Source: an uncultured Bacteroidales bacterium
GTDB lineage: Bacteria; Bacteroidota; Bacteroidia; Bacteroidales; Muribaculaceae
DNA length: 42,645 nt
Assembly (NCBI GenBank): GCA_949289215.1
Contig: CASENC010000050.1
Coordinates: forward strand, 1 to 42,645
Reading direction: 5' to 3'
The position numbers and the translations under genes were made by a program. Below, one piece after another: positions 25,965 through 34,392 of the stretch (position 1 is its first letter; each line of letters opens with the position of its first letter). A model generated the notes under the pieces. That model made no database searches. It was not told the DNA's origin and was given only the letters and a program-made list of their open reading frames with translations.

Positions 25965-26049
25965 AAGATTTACTAATACCCATCAATTGTGCATCATCGG
26001 GTGAAATACATAACCACAAGGTTATTCTTCACCAAAATAAACACATTTA

Positions 26050-26080
26050 CAAATATAGCCTTTACTACTTAAATTGCAAA
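26050..26080 (-). promoter_or_regulatory. Promoter of the large RNA
   Basis: On the minus strand TTTG (26080-26077), exactly 19 bases, then TATATTTG (26057-26050). One of the best consensus promoters in the window, suggesting strong transcription. Confidence 0.75.
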
Positions 26081-26245
26081 TAATTATGCAAAATAATTAT
26101 TTGATAAAACGAATAATAGACTATAAAATATCCGAAACAGAACAATGTTCTTATTTTCTGCAACAATATATCTAAATTCCACACTTCGTGATGCAATATT
26201 TGTGATAATTTTTACCGGTTGCCGGAGTGTAGCGGCAATTATATG

Positions 26246-27622
26246 CTATTGTTTTTTAAGATTGTTATTTGAGAAATATTCACGGGATAGACGCTTCACT
26301 TGCGGTGCAAGCATGATTATGGCTGCCATATTGGGAAATGCCATCAAGGCAAACGACAAGTCCATCAGTGCCACTACCGACCCAAGCGGAATAATTGCGG
26401 CGACTATAATCATTACAAGGTAAAAATAATTATAATACTTTGCACGATGTGCGCCAAACAGGAAATTGGTACATTTCAAACCATAGTATGAATAAGAGAA
26501 CATGGTAGAGAATGCAAAAAATAATACAATCACCATTAGCAAGTAATGTCCGTATCCCGGCAATAGCGCATCGAAAGAGTTAAGGGCTATGTAAAGTCCT
26601 TTTATTTCTCCAACTTCCATATAGTTGCCGGCAATGATGATGGGAATGGCGGTGAGAGTGCACACCAGTCCTGAATCTATCGACGGGCCTATCATTGTAA
26701 CCAGTCCCTCGCGTATGGGATTGTCGTTGCGCGAAGCTCCATGCATGAGCGATGTGGTTCCTACGCCGGCCTCGTTGACGTAAGCCGCCCGTCGGAATCC
26801 GATGATGGCCGTGCCCACGATTCCGCCAATGCCGGCATCAAGATTGAATGCCCCATGGAATATGGCGGCAAATACGCCTGGAACATGGTCGGCATGGATG
26901 ATAATAATGACAAAAACAAGTAAAAAGTACAACCCTACCATAGTAGGCACAATCTTGGTGGCAATGCGTGATATGCGTGTTATTCCACCTAATATCACCG
27001 AGGCTACTATTGCACAAAACACCGCACCGAGCATAAATCGCAGCAACAGTGTGTTTTCAATACCCATCGGGATGGTTATGACTGTGGTTATGGCCTCTAC
27101 AAGTTGGTTTGACTGCATGAAGCACAATGTGCCTATCAAGGCGAAAACGGCGAAGAAATAGGCCATGGGTTTCCATTTTTCCCCAAGACCATTGATAATG
27201 ATGTACATGGGGCCGCCTTGTACCTCGCCTGCACTGTCTTTACCCTTGTACATTATCGATAGTGCGCCTTCAAAGAACTTGGTACACATTCCCAATATGG
27301 CACTTATCCACATCCAGAATATCGCACCCGGCCCGCCCATGCACAAAGCTATGGCAACGCCGGCAATGCTGCCCATGCCCACTGTTGACGAAATTTCGCT
27401 CATCAAGGCTTGGAACGAACTTATCTGTCCGGCTCCTTTGTTTCCTTGCTTGTAGCGTAACGCGTTTATTGCACTGCCGTAACGGCGAATGGATATGCCG
27501 CCCGAGTAAACAAAGAAAAACAGTCCGCCGCAAACGAGCAGCAAAAAAAACGGGTATCCGCACACTGTATCGCTAATTGCAGTAAGCAATTTGCCAAAAT
27601 TGTCAAAAAATTGTTCCATCAT
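26246..27622 (-). CDS. Alanine/glycine:cation symporter (AGCS family)
   Basis: A 458-residue inner-membrane protein with about ten or eleven membrane helices. AGCS signatures are seen: GAGQISSFQALMSEISSTVGMGSIAGVA (~63-90), GGPGAIFWMWISAILGM, and NEAGVGTTSLMHGASRNDNP (~288-307). It imports alanine, glycine or a similar amino acid with Na+ or H+. Length is normal for the family and no residue is obviously missing. It lies 31 bases after thyA on the same strand, so it is probably co-transcribed with it. There is no strong terminator after it; a weak TTGCC/GGCAA stem lies near 26219-26238. Confidence 0.93.
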   Translation of the reverse strand: MMEQFFDNFGKLLTAISDTVCGYPFFLLLVCGGLFFFVYSGGISIRRYGSAINALRYKQGNKGAGQISSFQALMSEISSTVGMGSIAGVAIALCMGGPGAIFWMWISAILGMCTKFFEGALSIMYKGKDSAGEVQGGPMYIIINGLGEKWKPMAYFFAVFALIGTLCFMQSNQLVEAITTVITIPMGIENTLLLRFMLGAVFCAIVASVILGGITRISRIATKIVPTMVGLYFLLVFVIIIIHADHVPGVFAAIFHGAFNLDAGIGGIVGTAIIGFRRAAYVNEAGVGTTSLMHGASRNDNPIREGLVTMIGPSIDSGLVCTLTAIPIIIAGNYMEVGEIKGLYIALNSFDALLPGYGHYLLMVIVLFFAFSTMFSYSYYGLKCTNFLFGAHRAKYYNYFYLVMIIVAAIIPLGSVVALMDLSFALMAFPNMAAIIMLAPQVKRLSREYFSNNNLKKQ

Positions 27623-27653
27623 TCGAGGAAATGGTACGGGATATTAAAAACGG

Positions 27654-28448
27654 TTACACCGATACTTTGCCGCTTATGTGTGGCCAAGGATTGTAGTCGG
27701 TGAGTGTAAAGTCGTCGTATTGGAACGAGAAGATGTCGCGCACATCGGGGTTAAGGTGCATCTTTGGCAATGGACGTGGAGTACGCGACAATTGTTCTTC
27801 CACTTGTTCAAAATGGTTGGTATATATGTGTGCGTCGCCAAGGGTGTGAATGAAGTCGCCTGCGTGTAATCCCGTGACTTGTACCATCATTTGCAACAGC
27901 AAGGCATAAGAAGCAATGTTGAACGGAACACCCAGGAATATGTCGGCACTACGTTGGTAAAGCTGCAAGCTCAGTCGCCCGTCGGCCACATAAAATTGAA
28001 AGAACGCGTGGCACGGCGGCAAGTTCATGCGGTTGAGGTCGGCGACATTCCATGCGCTCACTATTATGCGGCGTGAATCGGGATTGTTTTTGATGTCGTT
28101 CACTGCTTGTGCAATCTGGTCGATATGCCCTCCGTCATAGTCGGGCCACGAACGCCATTGGTATCCGTATATATGTCCAAGGCTGCCGTCGGGGTCGGCC
28201 CATTCGTTCCATATTCTCACCCCGTGTTCTTGCAGGTAGTGCACATTGGTATCTCCTCGCAGAAACCACAGCAATTCATATATGATTGATTTCAAGTGCA
28301 ATTTTTTTGTAGTGAGCAATGGAAAACCATCGTCAAGGTTAAACCGCATTTGGTAGCCGAAAACGCTTCGAGTGCCGGTACCGGTGCGGTCGGCCTTCAG
28401 CACCCCATTGTCGCGCACATGACGCAGCAAGTCGAGATATTGTTTCAT
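27654..28448 (-). CDS. thyA: Thymidylate synthase
   Basis: A 264-residue enzyme, the same length as the E. coli protein, that methylates dUMP to dTMP with methylenetetrahydrofolate. Catalytic Cys 146 is in [13 protein letters not shown]. Other landmarks are [12 protein letters not shown] (20-31), LWFLRGDTN, the [20 protein letters not shown] dUMP site and GDAHIYTNH. In many Bacteroides folA follows thyA; here the alanine symporter follows instead. It is divergent from the Cys-rich gene. Confidence 0.97.
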   Translation of the reverse strand: MKQYLDLLRHVRDNGVLKADRTGTGTRSVFGYQMRFNLDDGFPLLTTKKLHLKSIIYELLWFLRGDTNVHYLQEHGVRIWNEWADPDGSLGHIYGYQWRSWPDYDGGHIDQIAQAVNDIKNNPDSRRIIVSAWNVADLNRMNLPPCHAFFQFYVADGRLSLQLYQRSADIFLGVPFNIASYALLLQMMVQVTGLHAGDFIHTLGDAHIYTNHFEQVEEQLSRTPRPLPKMHLNPDVRDIFSFQYDDFTLTDYNPWPHISGKVSV

Positions 28449-28539
28449 TTCTTTGATTATTCCTGTTTATAGTGCAATATTCGCAAAAAATATCGAAATC
28501 TGCAAACACGTAAATGCATAACATTAGTCATATTTATTT

Positions 28540-28569
28540 TTGTAATACGTTTTATTTATGCTATCTTTG
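28540..28569 (+). promoter_or_regulatory. Promoter of the Cys/His-rich protein gene
   Basis: TTG (28540-28542), 19 bases, TATCTTTG (28562-28569): a full consensus promoter. The ATG is 43 bases downstream. Confidence 0.75.
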
Positions 28570-28612
28570 CGATGTAAGGTGCTAATGTTGAATATGTAAA
28601 CAGAATGAGATT

Positions 28613-28921
28613 ATGAAGAAGATTGGAATCATAGGAATTGTGGCGGTGTGCGCATTATGTTTCTCGGCTTTTGCTTTTGCCGGGAGCGATGATGACACCC
28701 GTGACGAAGGCAACCGGGTAGAATGTTGCTGCGGCCGTGATTGCGGTTGTGAAGGTGAATGCCGGTGTGGAGAAAATTGCGATGAATGTGATTATTGCCG
28801 CCACCATGACGGCTGTGCCGAGTGTGACGATTGCACTCATCGCGGATATTGTTGTGATTACCACAATGGCAACCACCACCGCAGGCATCATCGCCACGGA
28901 GGTTGCTGCCGCAGATATTAA
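28613..28921 (+). CDS. Small secreted Cys/His-rich protein, possible metal binder
   Basis: A 102-residue protein. The first 23 residues are a signal peptide (hydrophobic core, cut expected after AFAFA). The 79-residue mature part has 17 Cys and 9 His by my count. Cysteines come in CCC, CxC and CxxC groups (ECCCGRDCGCEGECRCGENC, then CDECDYC and CAECDDC), followed by a His/Arg tail (NHHRRHHRHGG) and a final CC. No lipobox motif precedes the start of the mature part. The pattern suggests metal binding or a disulfide-rich fold in the periplasm or outside the cell. I recognise no family. It has its own strong promoter and terminator, so it is a stand-alone gene. Confidence 0.75.
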   Translation: MKKIGIIGIVAVCALCFSAFAFAGSDDDTRDEGNRVECCCGRDCGCEGECRCGENCDECDYCRHHDGCAECDDCTHRGYCCDYHNGNHHRRHHRHGGCCRRY

Positions 28922-28925
28922 GAAT

Positions 28926-28965
28926 AAAGATGGGCTGATTTAGAGATATAAATCAGCCCATCTTT
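28926..28965. terminator. Bidirectional terminator
   Basis: AAAGATGGGCTGATTT (28926-28941) pairs with AAATCAGCCCATCTTT (28950-28965), a perfect 16-bp stem. It lies between the convergent Cys-rich gene and the cytochrome c maturation gene, whose stop codon (28968-28970) is 2 bases away. Confidence 0.9.
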
Positions 28966-28967
28966 GT

Positions 28968-31196
28968 TTATGCATAGCTGTGCAGGCCCACCATGATGAA
29001 GTTTGCACCGAAGTATGTGATAATCACACTGAGGAATGCTATTATCGAGAACCAATGGAAAAACATCGGGCGGCGCAATGCCGGCAGTGACGCAGTGTGC
29101 AGCGATGCCGCATACACCAGTAGTGTTATCAGTGCCCAGGTTTCCTTTGGATCCCACCCCCAATAACGCCCCCACGACACATTGGCCCAAATGGCTCCGA
29201 TGAAAATTCCCGCGGCAAGCAGGAATACTGCCGGATAGAGCATCAACCGGCTCAGTACTTGTAGCCGTTCAATTTGAATGGTACATTCCTTGCCTGAATA
29301 GCGCAATATGACTGCGGCAATGCCATTAAACATGGCGAAGCCAAAAAGGGAATATGCAATCATTATCACGGCTACGTGTATGCTTAACAACGGTGAGGAC
29401 AATACCGGCATAAGTTGTGTGACCGGTGGGTTGGATTCGCCAAACATTGCCACAAGCATGGCCAGTCCGCAAAGCATAAATCCGAATGATAATGACATCT
29501 CAAACCGCCGGTGCAATGTGATTGCCACGACCAGTGTGCAGGCGGCCATCAGTTGCATCGTCTCGAAACCGTTTGACGCCGGGAAATGACCTCCGATAAT
29601 TCCCCGCAAAGTCAATACCGATATAATATAGATTAAAACCAATGTCATGACTGTCACAAGCACACTGTTCACCCACGATTTGCGGCCGCTTTCACTGCGA
29701 GTCATGCGCCTGCAATAGAAAAAGAATGAAAGTATGCCTGCCGTGAGGCATAGCATGGCTGCCGGTCGGGTGAAATCGAGAGCATTGTAAAGTTTCTCGG
29801 CGTTGAAACGGGTATTTCCCGGTAAATATCCGGCTGCTTCTTTTGCCTGATATTTCTTGGTTTTTGCAAGCAGAGTGTCAACTGCGGCAAAATCTTTACG
29901 CGCCACCTTTTCGGCTATATAATTCATATCATACCGGATAAACATCCATTTCTCGTGCGGCATCGATGAAGGAAGCCTGTCGGAAACCGAATACCATGCA
30001 ATGCCGTCATCGGAGCGGTAAGGGAAAATTTTCAATGCGTTTCCTGTACATAAAGCACTCACAAGGCTGAATTTTTCGTCGGCTTCGCTCACGCCGCGCA
30101 GGTCTTTGATTTCAGTTCCCTGCTTCCATGCGTCGCCCAGTTTGTAACCTGTCGGGCCGAAAAAGTCGGTAAGCCTGGCATATTCTCCGTCTATGCCGAG
30201 CAAACGTCGCACTTCGCGGCTTTTTATGCGTATTATGGGTTCTTCCTTCCAGTCATCGTAATAGAAGAACCATCCGGCCAATACCTGTTCGGCGGTCATC
30301 CCTTTATATGATGCCTTGCCATACAGTTTCACGGTAAAATCCCGGGCGAGTGTTTGCAACGGGCATACACGGTCGTTATAATAAACATACATATCGCCGA
30401 AATTCGATGCCGTGGCCTCGGGCAATGACTTCGGGGTTTCATCAGCAGCCTGTATCGACAGAGCCACCAATGGCAGCATCGAGCACAGTGCCGTCTTGCG
30501 TAAAGTAGGGTGGTGCAGCAGCTTGCGAAACTCGCTGCCATGCTCAAAAAAGAACAGCAGCATGGAAAGCAGCAACAGTGCATAACCTGCATATGTGACG
30601 GCTATCCCATAAGGGTCGTGGTACACCGACAGGGTACTGCCACGGCCATCGGAGTCATAGGTTGACTGGTAAAAACGATAATTGAGATAATTGTATATGT
30701 TGTTCATCGATACTTTTCCTGTGGCGACGCTATCGCCATCATGCACCGAGATGGTGCTTATAAAGTCCATGGGGGCAACGGTTCCGGGATAATAAGAAAG
30801 TTCAAAATTTTCAAGTCTGATACCGAACGGTAATTCATATTCCCGTCCATCGGCCGAATGGAACACACCTGCAGGAGCATCGCCCTGCCGCAAATGCAGC
30901 ACTCCTTGTTCACCCCATGAATGTGATATGAATGCCCCGGCAAGTATTACCACAAACGACAAATGTAACAGGAAAGTCGCTTTGCGTTTTGCCATTTTGC
31001 AAGCCATGACATAAGCAAGAGATGAGGCCGTCACAAAAATCCATAATGCGACAAAAAACGGCGAGCCGTAGATATGCGTGGCGACAAACCGGGTGCCGCG
31101 AGCCGCCTCGATGAATGTGGTAACGGCAAGTAACAATGTAGTAAATGCCGTGAGTCCGAAACTGATGTTTCGTAGTAGCTTGATTTTGTCAGTCAT
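28968..31196 (-). CDS. ResB/CcsA-type cytochrome c maturation protein (fusion)
   Basis: A 743-residue membrane protein. The N-terminal half resembles ResB (Ccs1): membrane helices around a large periplasmic domain (ENFELSYYPGTVAPMDFISTISVHDG). The C-terminal half resembles CcsA (ResC), with the heme-handling WWD-type motif WGRYWGWDPKETWALITLLVYA near the end and about eight helices. Together they export heme and attach it to CxxCH apocytochromes in the system II pathway. The gene is last in the porin-imelysin-di-heme operon, so it probably serves the di-heme protein next door. The frame extends to a GTG at 31259, but that part reads as spacer, so I start at the ATG at 31196. Confidence 0.88.
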   Translation of the reverse strand: MTDKIKLLRNISFGLTAFTTLLLAVTTFIEAARGTRFVATHIYGSPFFVALWIFVTASSLAYVMACKMAKRKATFLLHLSFVVILAGAFISHSWGEQGVLHLRQGDAPAGVFHSADGREYELPFGIRLENFELSYYPGTVAPMDFISTISVHDGDSVATGKVSMNNIYNYLNYRFYQSTYDSDGRGSTLSVYHDPYGIAVTYAGYALLLLSMLLFFFEHGSEFRKLLHHPTLRKTALCSMLPLVALSIQAADETPKSLPEATASNFGDMYVYYNDRVCPLQTLARDFTVKLYGKASYKGMTAEQVLAGWFFYYDDWKEEPIIRIKSREVRRLLGIDGEYARLTDFFGPTGYKLGDAWKQGTEIKDLRGVSEADEKFSLVSALCTGNALKIFPYRSDDGIAWYSVSDRLPSSMPHEKWMFIRYDMNYIAEKVARKDFAAVDTLLAKTKKYQAKEAAGYLPGNTRFNAEKLYNALDFTRPAAMLCLTAGILSFFFYCRRMTRSESGRKSWVNSVLVTVMTLVLIYIISVLTLRGIIGGHFPASNGFETMQLMAACTLVVAITLHRRFEMSLSFGFMLCGLAMLVAMFGESNPPVTQLMPVLSSPLLSIHVAVIMIAYSLFGFAMFNGIAAVILRYSGKECTIQIERLQVLSRLMLYPAVFLLAAGIFIGAIWANVSWGRYWGWDPKETWALITLLVYAASLHTASLPALRRPMFFHWFSIIAFLSVIITYFGANFIMVGLHSYA

Positions 31197-31212
31197 TGTC
31201 AATAATAGAAAG

Positions 31213-31254
31213 GTGGTGTGCCACCGTGCCATCCGGTGAGGCAGGCGCACACCA
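31213..31254 (-). promoter_or_regulatory. Intercistronic hairpin before the cytochrome maturation gene
   Basis: Arms GTGGTGTGC (31213-31221) and GCACACCAC (31246-31254) enclose a GC-rich loop, in the 102-base gap between the di-heme and CcsA genes. There is no T run, so it more likely affects RNA processing or stability than termination. Confidence 0.45.
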
Positions 31255-31298
31255 CACACTCATAATGAAATTTACAGAGTTCGTCTATATGAGCTGTA

Positions 31299-33044
31299 TC
31301 AAATTGCATCGATAAACTTTACAATGGCATCGCGATCCTCTTTCGATAACTCGCGGAATTTTTCTACGCTCTTGCGTGCATCACTTTGCGGATTTCCGTG
31401 CCACATGATGGCTTCGACGACGGTGCGTGCGCGGTTATCGTGCAGGCGGTCGGCCGTGGGCGAACCGGTACACATTTGGTGCAAACCGCGTCCCCATAAC
31501 GGAGTGGTGCGGCACCAGCCTGTGCGGATGTCATTTTCCATGTGGAGTTTGTGCTGAACGAGGTCGGAATATGGCCAAATCGTTTGGTTGGGATATTTGG
31601 GAAGACGGCTGTCGCCACGGGCAAAAAATCCGTTGGGATCATAGAAATTGTCGCTGCCGGTCTTCCACGACGGACGGTGGCAATAAGTGCAGCCTATTTC
31701 TTCAAACAATTCTTTGCCGCGAACCACATCGGGATCGTCAATATTGCGCACGGCAGGCACGGCAAGCCCGCGATGCCAAACGGCGAAGTCGATGAAATCT
31801 TCATCGTCCATCTCCACATCGAGTTCGGTCGATGTGAGGTAAGCAGCAATTGCCGCAGCCACCTCCTCGGTATCGGTGTAATCGGCTGCGTGCCATGTGG
31901 GATGATTGCCTTCGGGGTCCAAGCTTTCGATATAATCCTTATATCCGGCTTGTACCTCGGGGTCATAAGCCGAAGCCTTAACCCACGAGCTGCCACCGAA
32001 TTTCGTTTTGTTCTCGTCGGTCGCAGCGGCAAAATATGTATCAAGATAGTGGTAGCGGCGATTGCTTCGAGTGACATTTGTGATGTTCCACATTGCATTT
32101 ATGCCTGCGGCATCTTGGAGCGGGCCGCGACTAAGGGCATAAGTGAAACGGAACGGGTGTTGTTCACCGGCGTCGGCAAATCCCGCAGCCACATCGGTCG
32201 CTTTGGTATTGCTATATTGCTTGACCCATTCTCCGCCCTTGAAGAAAGCCGGGTTAATGCCATTAGGCAGGTAACCGTCATTCTCCTGCTTGGTATATTC
32301 GGCTTTGAGGTCTTCATCGGGTATTGCATCGAGCAATCCTGTTCCATATATGCCGATAGTCGATTCAAGTACTACATTGTAATTGCCAAGGTCGGTGACT
32401 ACCCCTTTGTTATAAGCATATACAGCGTCGGGCGACATGGTGACCGAGGGATATTCAAGATCGTATGTCTCGCCGTCGGGGAATGTATTGTTCCACTCGT
32501 CGGTATATTTATTCCAAGTTATGATAACTTTACTTTCGTCGAGCGGAGCTTTGAACGGTTCGGCGGCGTGGCCTTGCGGCATACCGGTGAGCCAGCTCAC
32601 ATATGCATCGTTATCGGGATTATAAACCACAAGCAGGCAGCCGTTGCCTATCGAACTTGTTTCAAAGCTGCCTGCGGCATTGCGTTTGCCGTGTCCGTAA
32701 CCCGGATGGCAGTGGATGCAAGAGTTTCGCACGTAGGCCGGACCAAGGCCGCTGCGTACACCGGTGTGGTTGGTCATATACATTTTTTCAAACAATGCCT
32801 CGCCGTGCTTGAAGCGTTCGTTCATTTCGGCATCGGCTTCAACCACCGGTGTAGGCTGCTCATAGGCATTCGAAGTGCTAAGGTAAGCGGTGCCCAGTTC
32901 GCCGCCGGCGTAATACCAGTCGGGCAAAGATGTTTCTCCGGGATTGGTAGTTCCGGGGTCTTGGGCAGGTTCGTCGTCGTTGCAGCCGCACAAAGCACCT
33001 GCAACAAGCAGCAAGCTCATAAGGTAATAATTTGTCTTTTTCAT
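31299..33044 (-). CDS. Lipoprotein di-heme oxidoreductase (DUF1111 / DiHOR family)
   Basis: A 581-residue lipoprotein: signal MKKTNYYLMSLLLVAGALCGC with lipobox LCGC (Cys 21). Two heme-binding motifs are present: CIHCH (109-113) and CTYCH (452-456). Typical family motifs RTTPLWGRGLHQMCTG and MWHGNPQSDARKSVEKF lie at the C-terminus. DUF1111 proteins are di-heme c-type oxidases or peroxidases of the periplasm or outer membrane. In iron-uptake clusters they sit with imelysin, like EfeB with EfeO. The neighbouring CcsA/ResB protein would install its hemes. Iron redox chemistry is likely but not shown. Confidence 0.9.
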   Translation of the reverse strand: MKKTNYYLMSLLLVAGALCGCNDDEPAQDPGTTNPGETSLPDWYYAGGELGTAYLSTSNAYEQPTPVVEADAEMNERFKHGEALFEKMYMTNHTGVRSGLGPAYVRNSCIHCHPGYGHGKRNAAGSFETSSIGNGCLLVVYNPDNDAYVSWLTGMPQGHAAEPFKAPLDESKVIITWNKYTDEWNNTFPDGETYDLEYPSVTMSPDAVYAYNKGVVTDLGNYNVVLESTIGIYGTGLLDAIPDEDLKAEYTKQENDGYLPNGINPAFFKGGEWVKQYSNTKATDVAAGFADAGEQHPFRFTYALSRGPLQDAAGINAMWNITNVTRSNRRYHYLDTYFAAATDENKTKFGGSSWVKASAYDPEVQAGYKDYIESLDPEGNHPTWHAADYTDTEEVAAAIAAYLTSTELDVEMDDEDFIDFAVWHRGLAVPAVRNIDDPDVVRGKELFEEIGCTYCHRPSWKTGSDNFYDPNGFFARGDSRLPKYPNQTIWPYSDLVQHKLHMENDIRTGWCRTTPLWGRGLHQMCTGSPTADRLHDNRARTVVEAIMWHGNPQSDARKSVEKFRELSKEDRDAIVKFIDAI

Positions 33045-33090
33045 AAAGTTGATTTGTTTTTTTAGATTAATCTATTTTATGCTACAATGA

Positions 33091-33121
33091 GGAATGTGCC
33101 AATAATAATTGGCACACCCCT
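33091..33121 (-). promoter_or_regulatory. Intercistronic hairpin before the di-heme gene
   Basis: TGTGCCAAT-aata-ATTGGCACA (33095-33116) with partly paired GAGG/CTC flanks lies in the 100-base gap between imelysin and di-heme genes. Perfect inner stem, no T run. It may separate expression levels of the two genes. Confidence 0.5.
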
Positions 33122-33144
33122 CTTTATGCTGCGGGAAGCAATAT

Positions 33145-34359
33145 TTAATTGTTGACTAACACGTCATTAACCTTGTCTAAAGCAGTTTCAAGCTTGGTAA
33201 GGCTTTCCATTGCGGTTGCTGCAGTTTGTTCGGTGGCGTGCAATGCAAATGGTTCGGGAATAAGCATTATGTTGTCGATGCTTTCTTGTATAAGGTTGCG
33301 AACTTCGGTATCAACATCAGGAGCTACTGTGGCCACATAGTCGCTTATCGAAGCATCGTTGTTTTGTCCTTCATATGCATTCTTCACGCTGCGGATGTTG
33401 TCGGCAAAGTCAACAATCGAGTTCAGAGCATAAGGCGATTCTATATAGTTCTTGTCTTCGGTGCTTTGGCCGCTGTGCGGGCGTCCTATCTTTTGCACGT
33501 TAACCTCGTTCACGATATCGATAGCACCTTGGATTATCTGTTGAGCAGCAAGCGTAAGGCTTTGGTAGTTACTGCCTGCTTGGCCTGCAAGTTTCATGTC
33601 TTGTCCATAGTCTTTGGTAGGTTCAAGTTCGTTGTCGGTAAGAATTTGTTGTTTTTCCGACGTTACATTGTCCAATCCTGCCCAAGATGCCTCAAGGCGT
33701 ACGCACTGATTGCGCAAATCTTCGGCGACGGCTGCCATATATATCATGTGGTTATCGGTAACGGCAGTGCCTTCAAGCGTATGGCTTAAATCGCGAGGAG
33801 TGCTTGTTTGTCCGTCGGCCGACAATTCATAAAGCATATATTCAATGGCGTGGAATCCAAGCAAGCCGTAACCCAGGTTGGCACTGACGTATGCGCCTCC
33901 GCTCTCGCCTATTTGTTGCATCATTGAGGCATTTGCCAGCAAGTTTACAAGTGCCTGTTTGTCGAGAGGCCATGAGTCGATGTGCGGGTCGATGTTATAG
34001 TCGGCAGCTGCACCATATAACCATGCCTCGCTCAATTCCCACGCCTCACGCGACTTTGTCCAGTGATTGCAGGCATCGGCTATATAACCGTTGGCCGTGG
34101 TAATGTCGCCTTCCATGAAGCTGTCGCGGGCTTTTACACACAAGTCATAAAGTTCGATGGCTTCATCGGCCATGACTTTATAATTGGGGATAACGGTATT
34201 GTCAACATACGGGTCGATAGCGGCTTTCAGCGCAATGTCTTTTGCACTTTGTTCGCCACCATCGCCGCCGTTGGGTTCATCGTTGCTGCAAGCAGCGAGG
34301 CTCATAGCCATCATGGCGCACACGGCCATGCAGGAAACTGATTTTACAAACTTCTTCAT
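33145..34359 (-). CDS. Imelysin-family lipoprotein (EfeO-like iron binding)
   Basis: A 404-residue lipoprotein: signal MKKFVKSVSCMAVCAMMAMSLAAC with Cys 24. The family motif GxHxxE is GFHAIE (168-173). Other conserved parts are SREAWELSEAWLYG (~103-116), IDSWPLD and LRNQCVRLEASW. Imelysin proteins are helical, share the M75 fold, and take part in iron uptake; they are not true peptidases. It is second in the operon, after a porin and before a di-heme protein. Anchoring in the outer or inner membrane is not decided from sequence. Confidence 0.92.
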   Translation of the reverse strand: MKKFVKSVSCMAVCAMMAMSLAACSNDEPNGGDGGEQSAKDIALKAAIDPYVDNTVIPNYKVMADEAIELYDLCVKARDSFMEGDITTANGYIADACNHWTKSREAWELSEAWLYGAAADYNIDPHIDSWPLDKQALVNLLANASMMQQIGESGGAYVSANLGYGLLGFHAIEYMLYELSADGQTSTPRDLSHTLEGTAVTDNHMIYMAAVAEDLRNQCVRLEASWAGLDNVTSEKQQILTDNELEPTKDYGQDMKLAGQAGSNYQSLTLAAQQIIQGAIDIVNEVNVQKIGRPHSGQSTEDKNYIESPYALNSIVDFADNIRSVKNAYEGQNNDASISDYVATVAPDVDTEVRNLIQESIDNIMLIPEPFALHATEQTAATAMESLTKLETALDKVNDVLVNN

Positions 34360-34392
34360 TTTTAGTCAATTTATTCTTTTTAGGTTAAACAA

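Larger units (their letters stand above)
25514..26045 (-). ncRNA. Candidate ~530-nt structured non-coding RNA
   Basis: An 800-base gap with no frame of 60 or more codons on either strand carries a complete transcription unit: a textbook -33/-7 promoter at 26050-26080 and a strong terminator at 25514-25550. Between them are many stems. The 5' hairpin is GGTGAA/TTCACC enclosing ATAACC/GGTTAT (26000-26033). ATCGTG-ttt-CACGAT sits at 25729-25743 and TTCGCC-type arms at 25670-25692. A long-range helix pairs 25700-25713 with 25816-25828 (13 bp, one bulge). A tandem 12-13-base repeat lies at 25864-25890. It lacks the conserved motifs of RNase P RNA (GAGGAAAGTCCG) and tmRNA, so it is not a known house-keeping RNA that I can name. 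A 30-codon ATG frame lies in the 5' third. Confidence 0.6.

Noticed and set aside
25514-26045. RNase P RNA or tmRNA identity for the large RNA
   Set aside because: The conserved RNase P core GAGGAAAGTCCG and its partner are not present, and no tRNA-like ends or Ala-rich tag frame of tmRNA can be found on either strand.
31542-33065. 507-codon open frame on the plus strand
   Set aside because: It is the antisense shadow of the di-heme lipoprotein gene, which has a signal peptide and two CxxCH motifs. The plus-strand translation shows no family motif.
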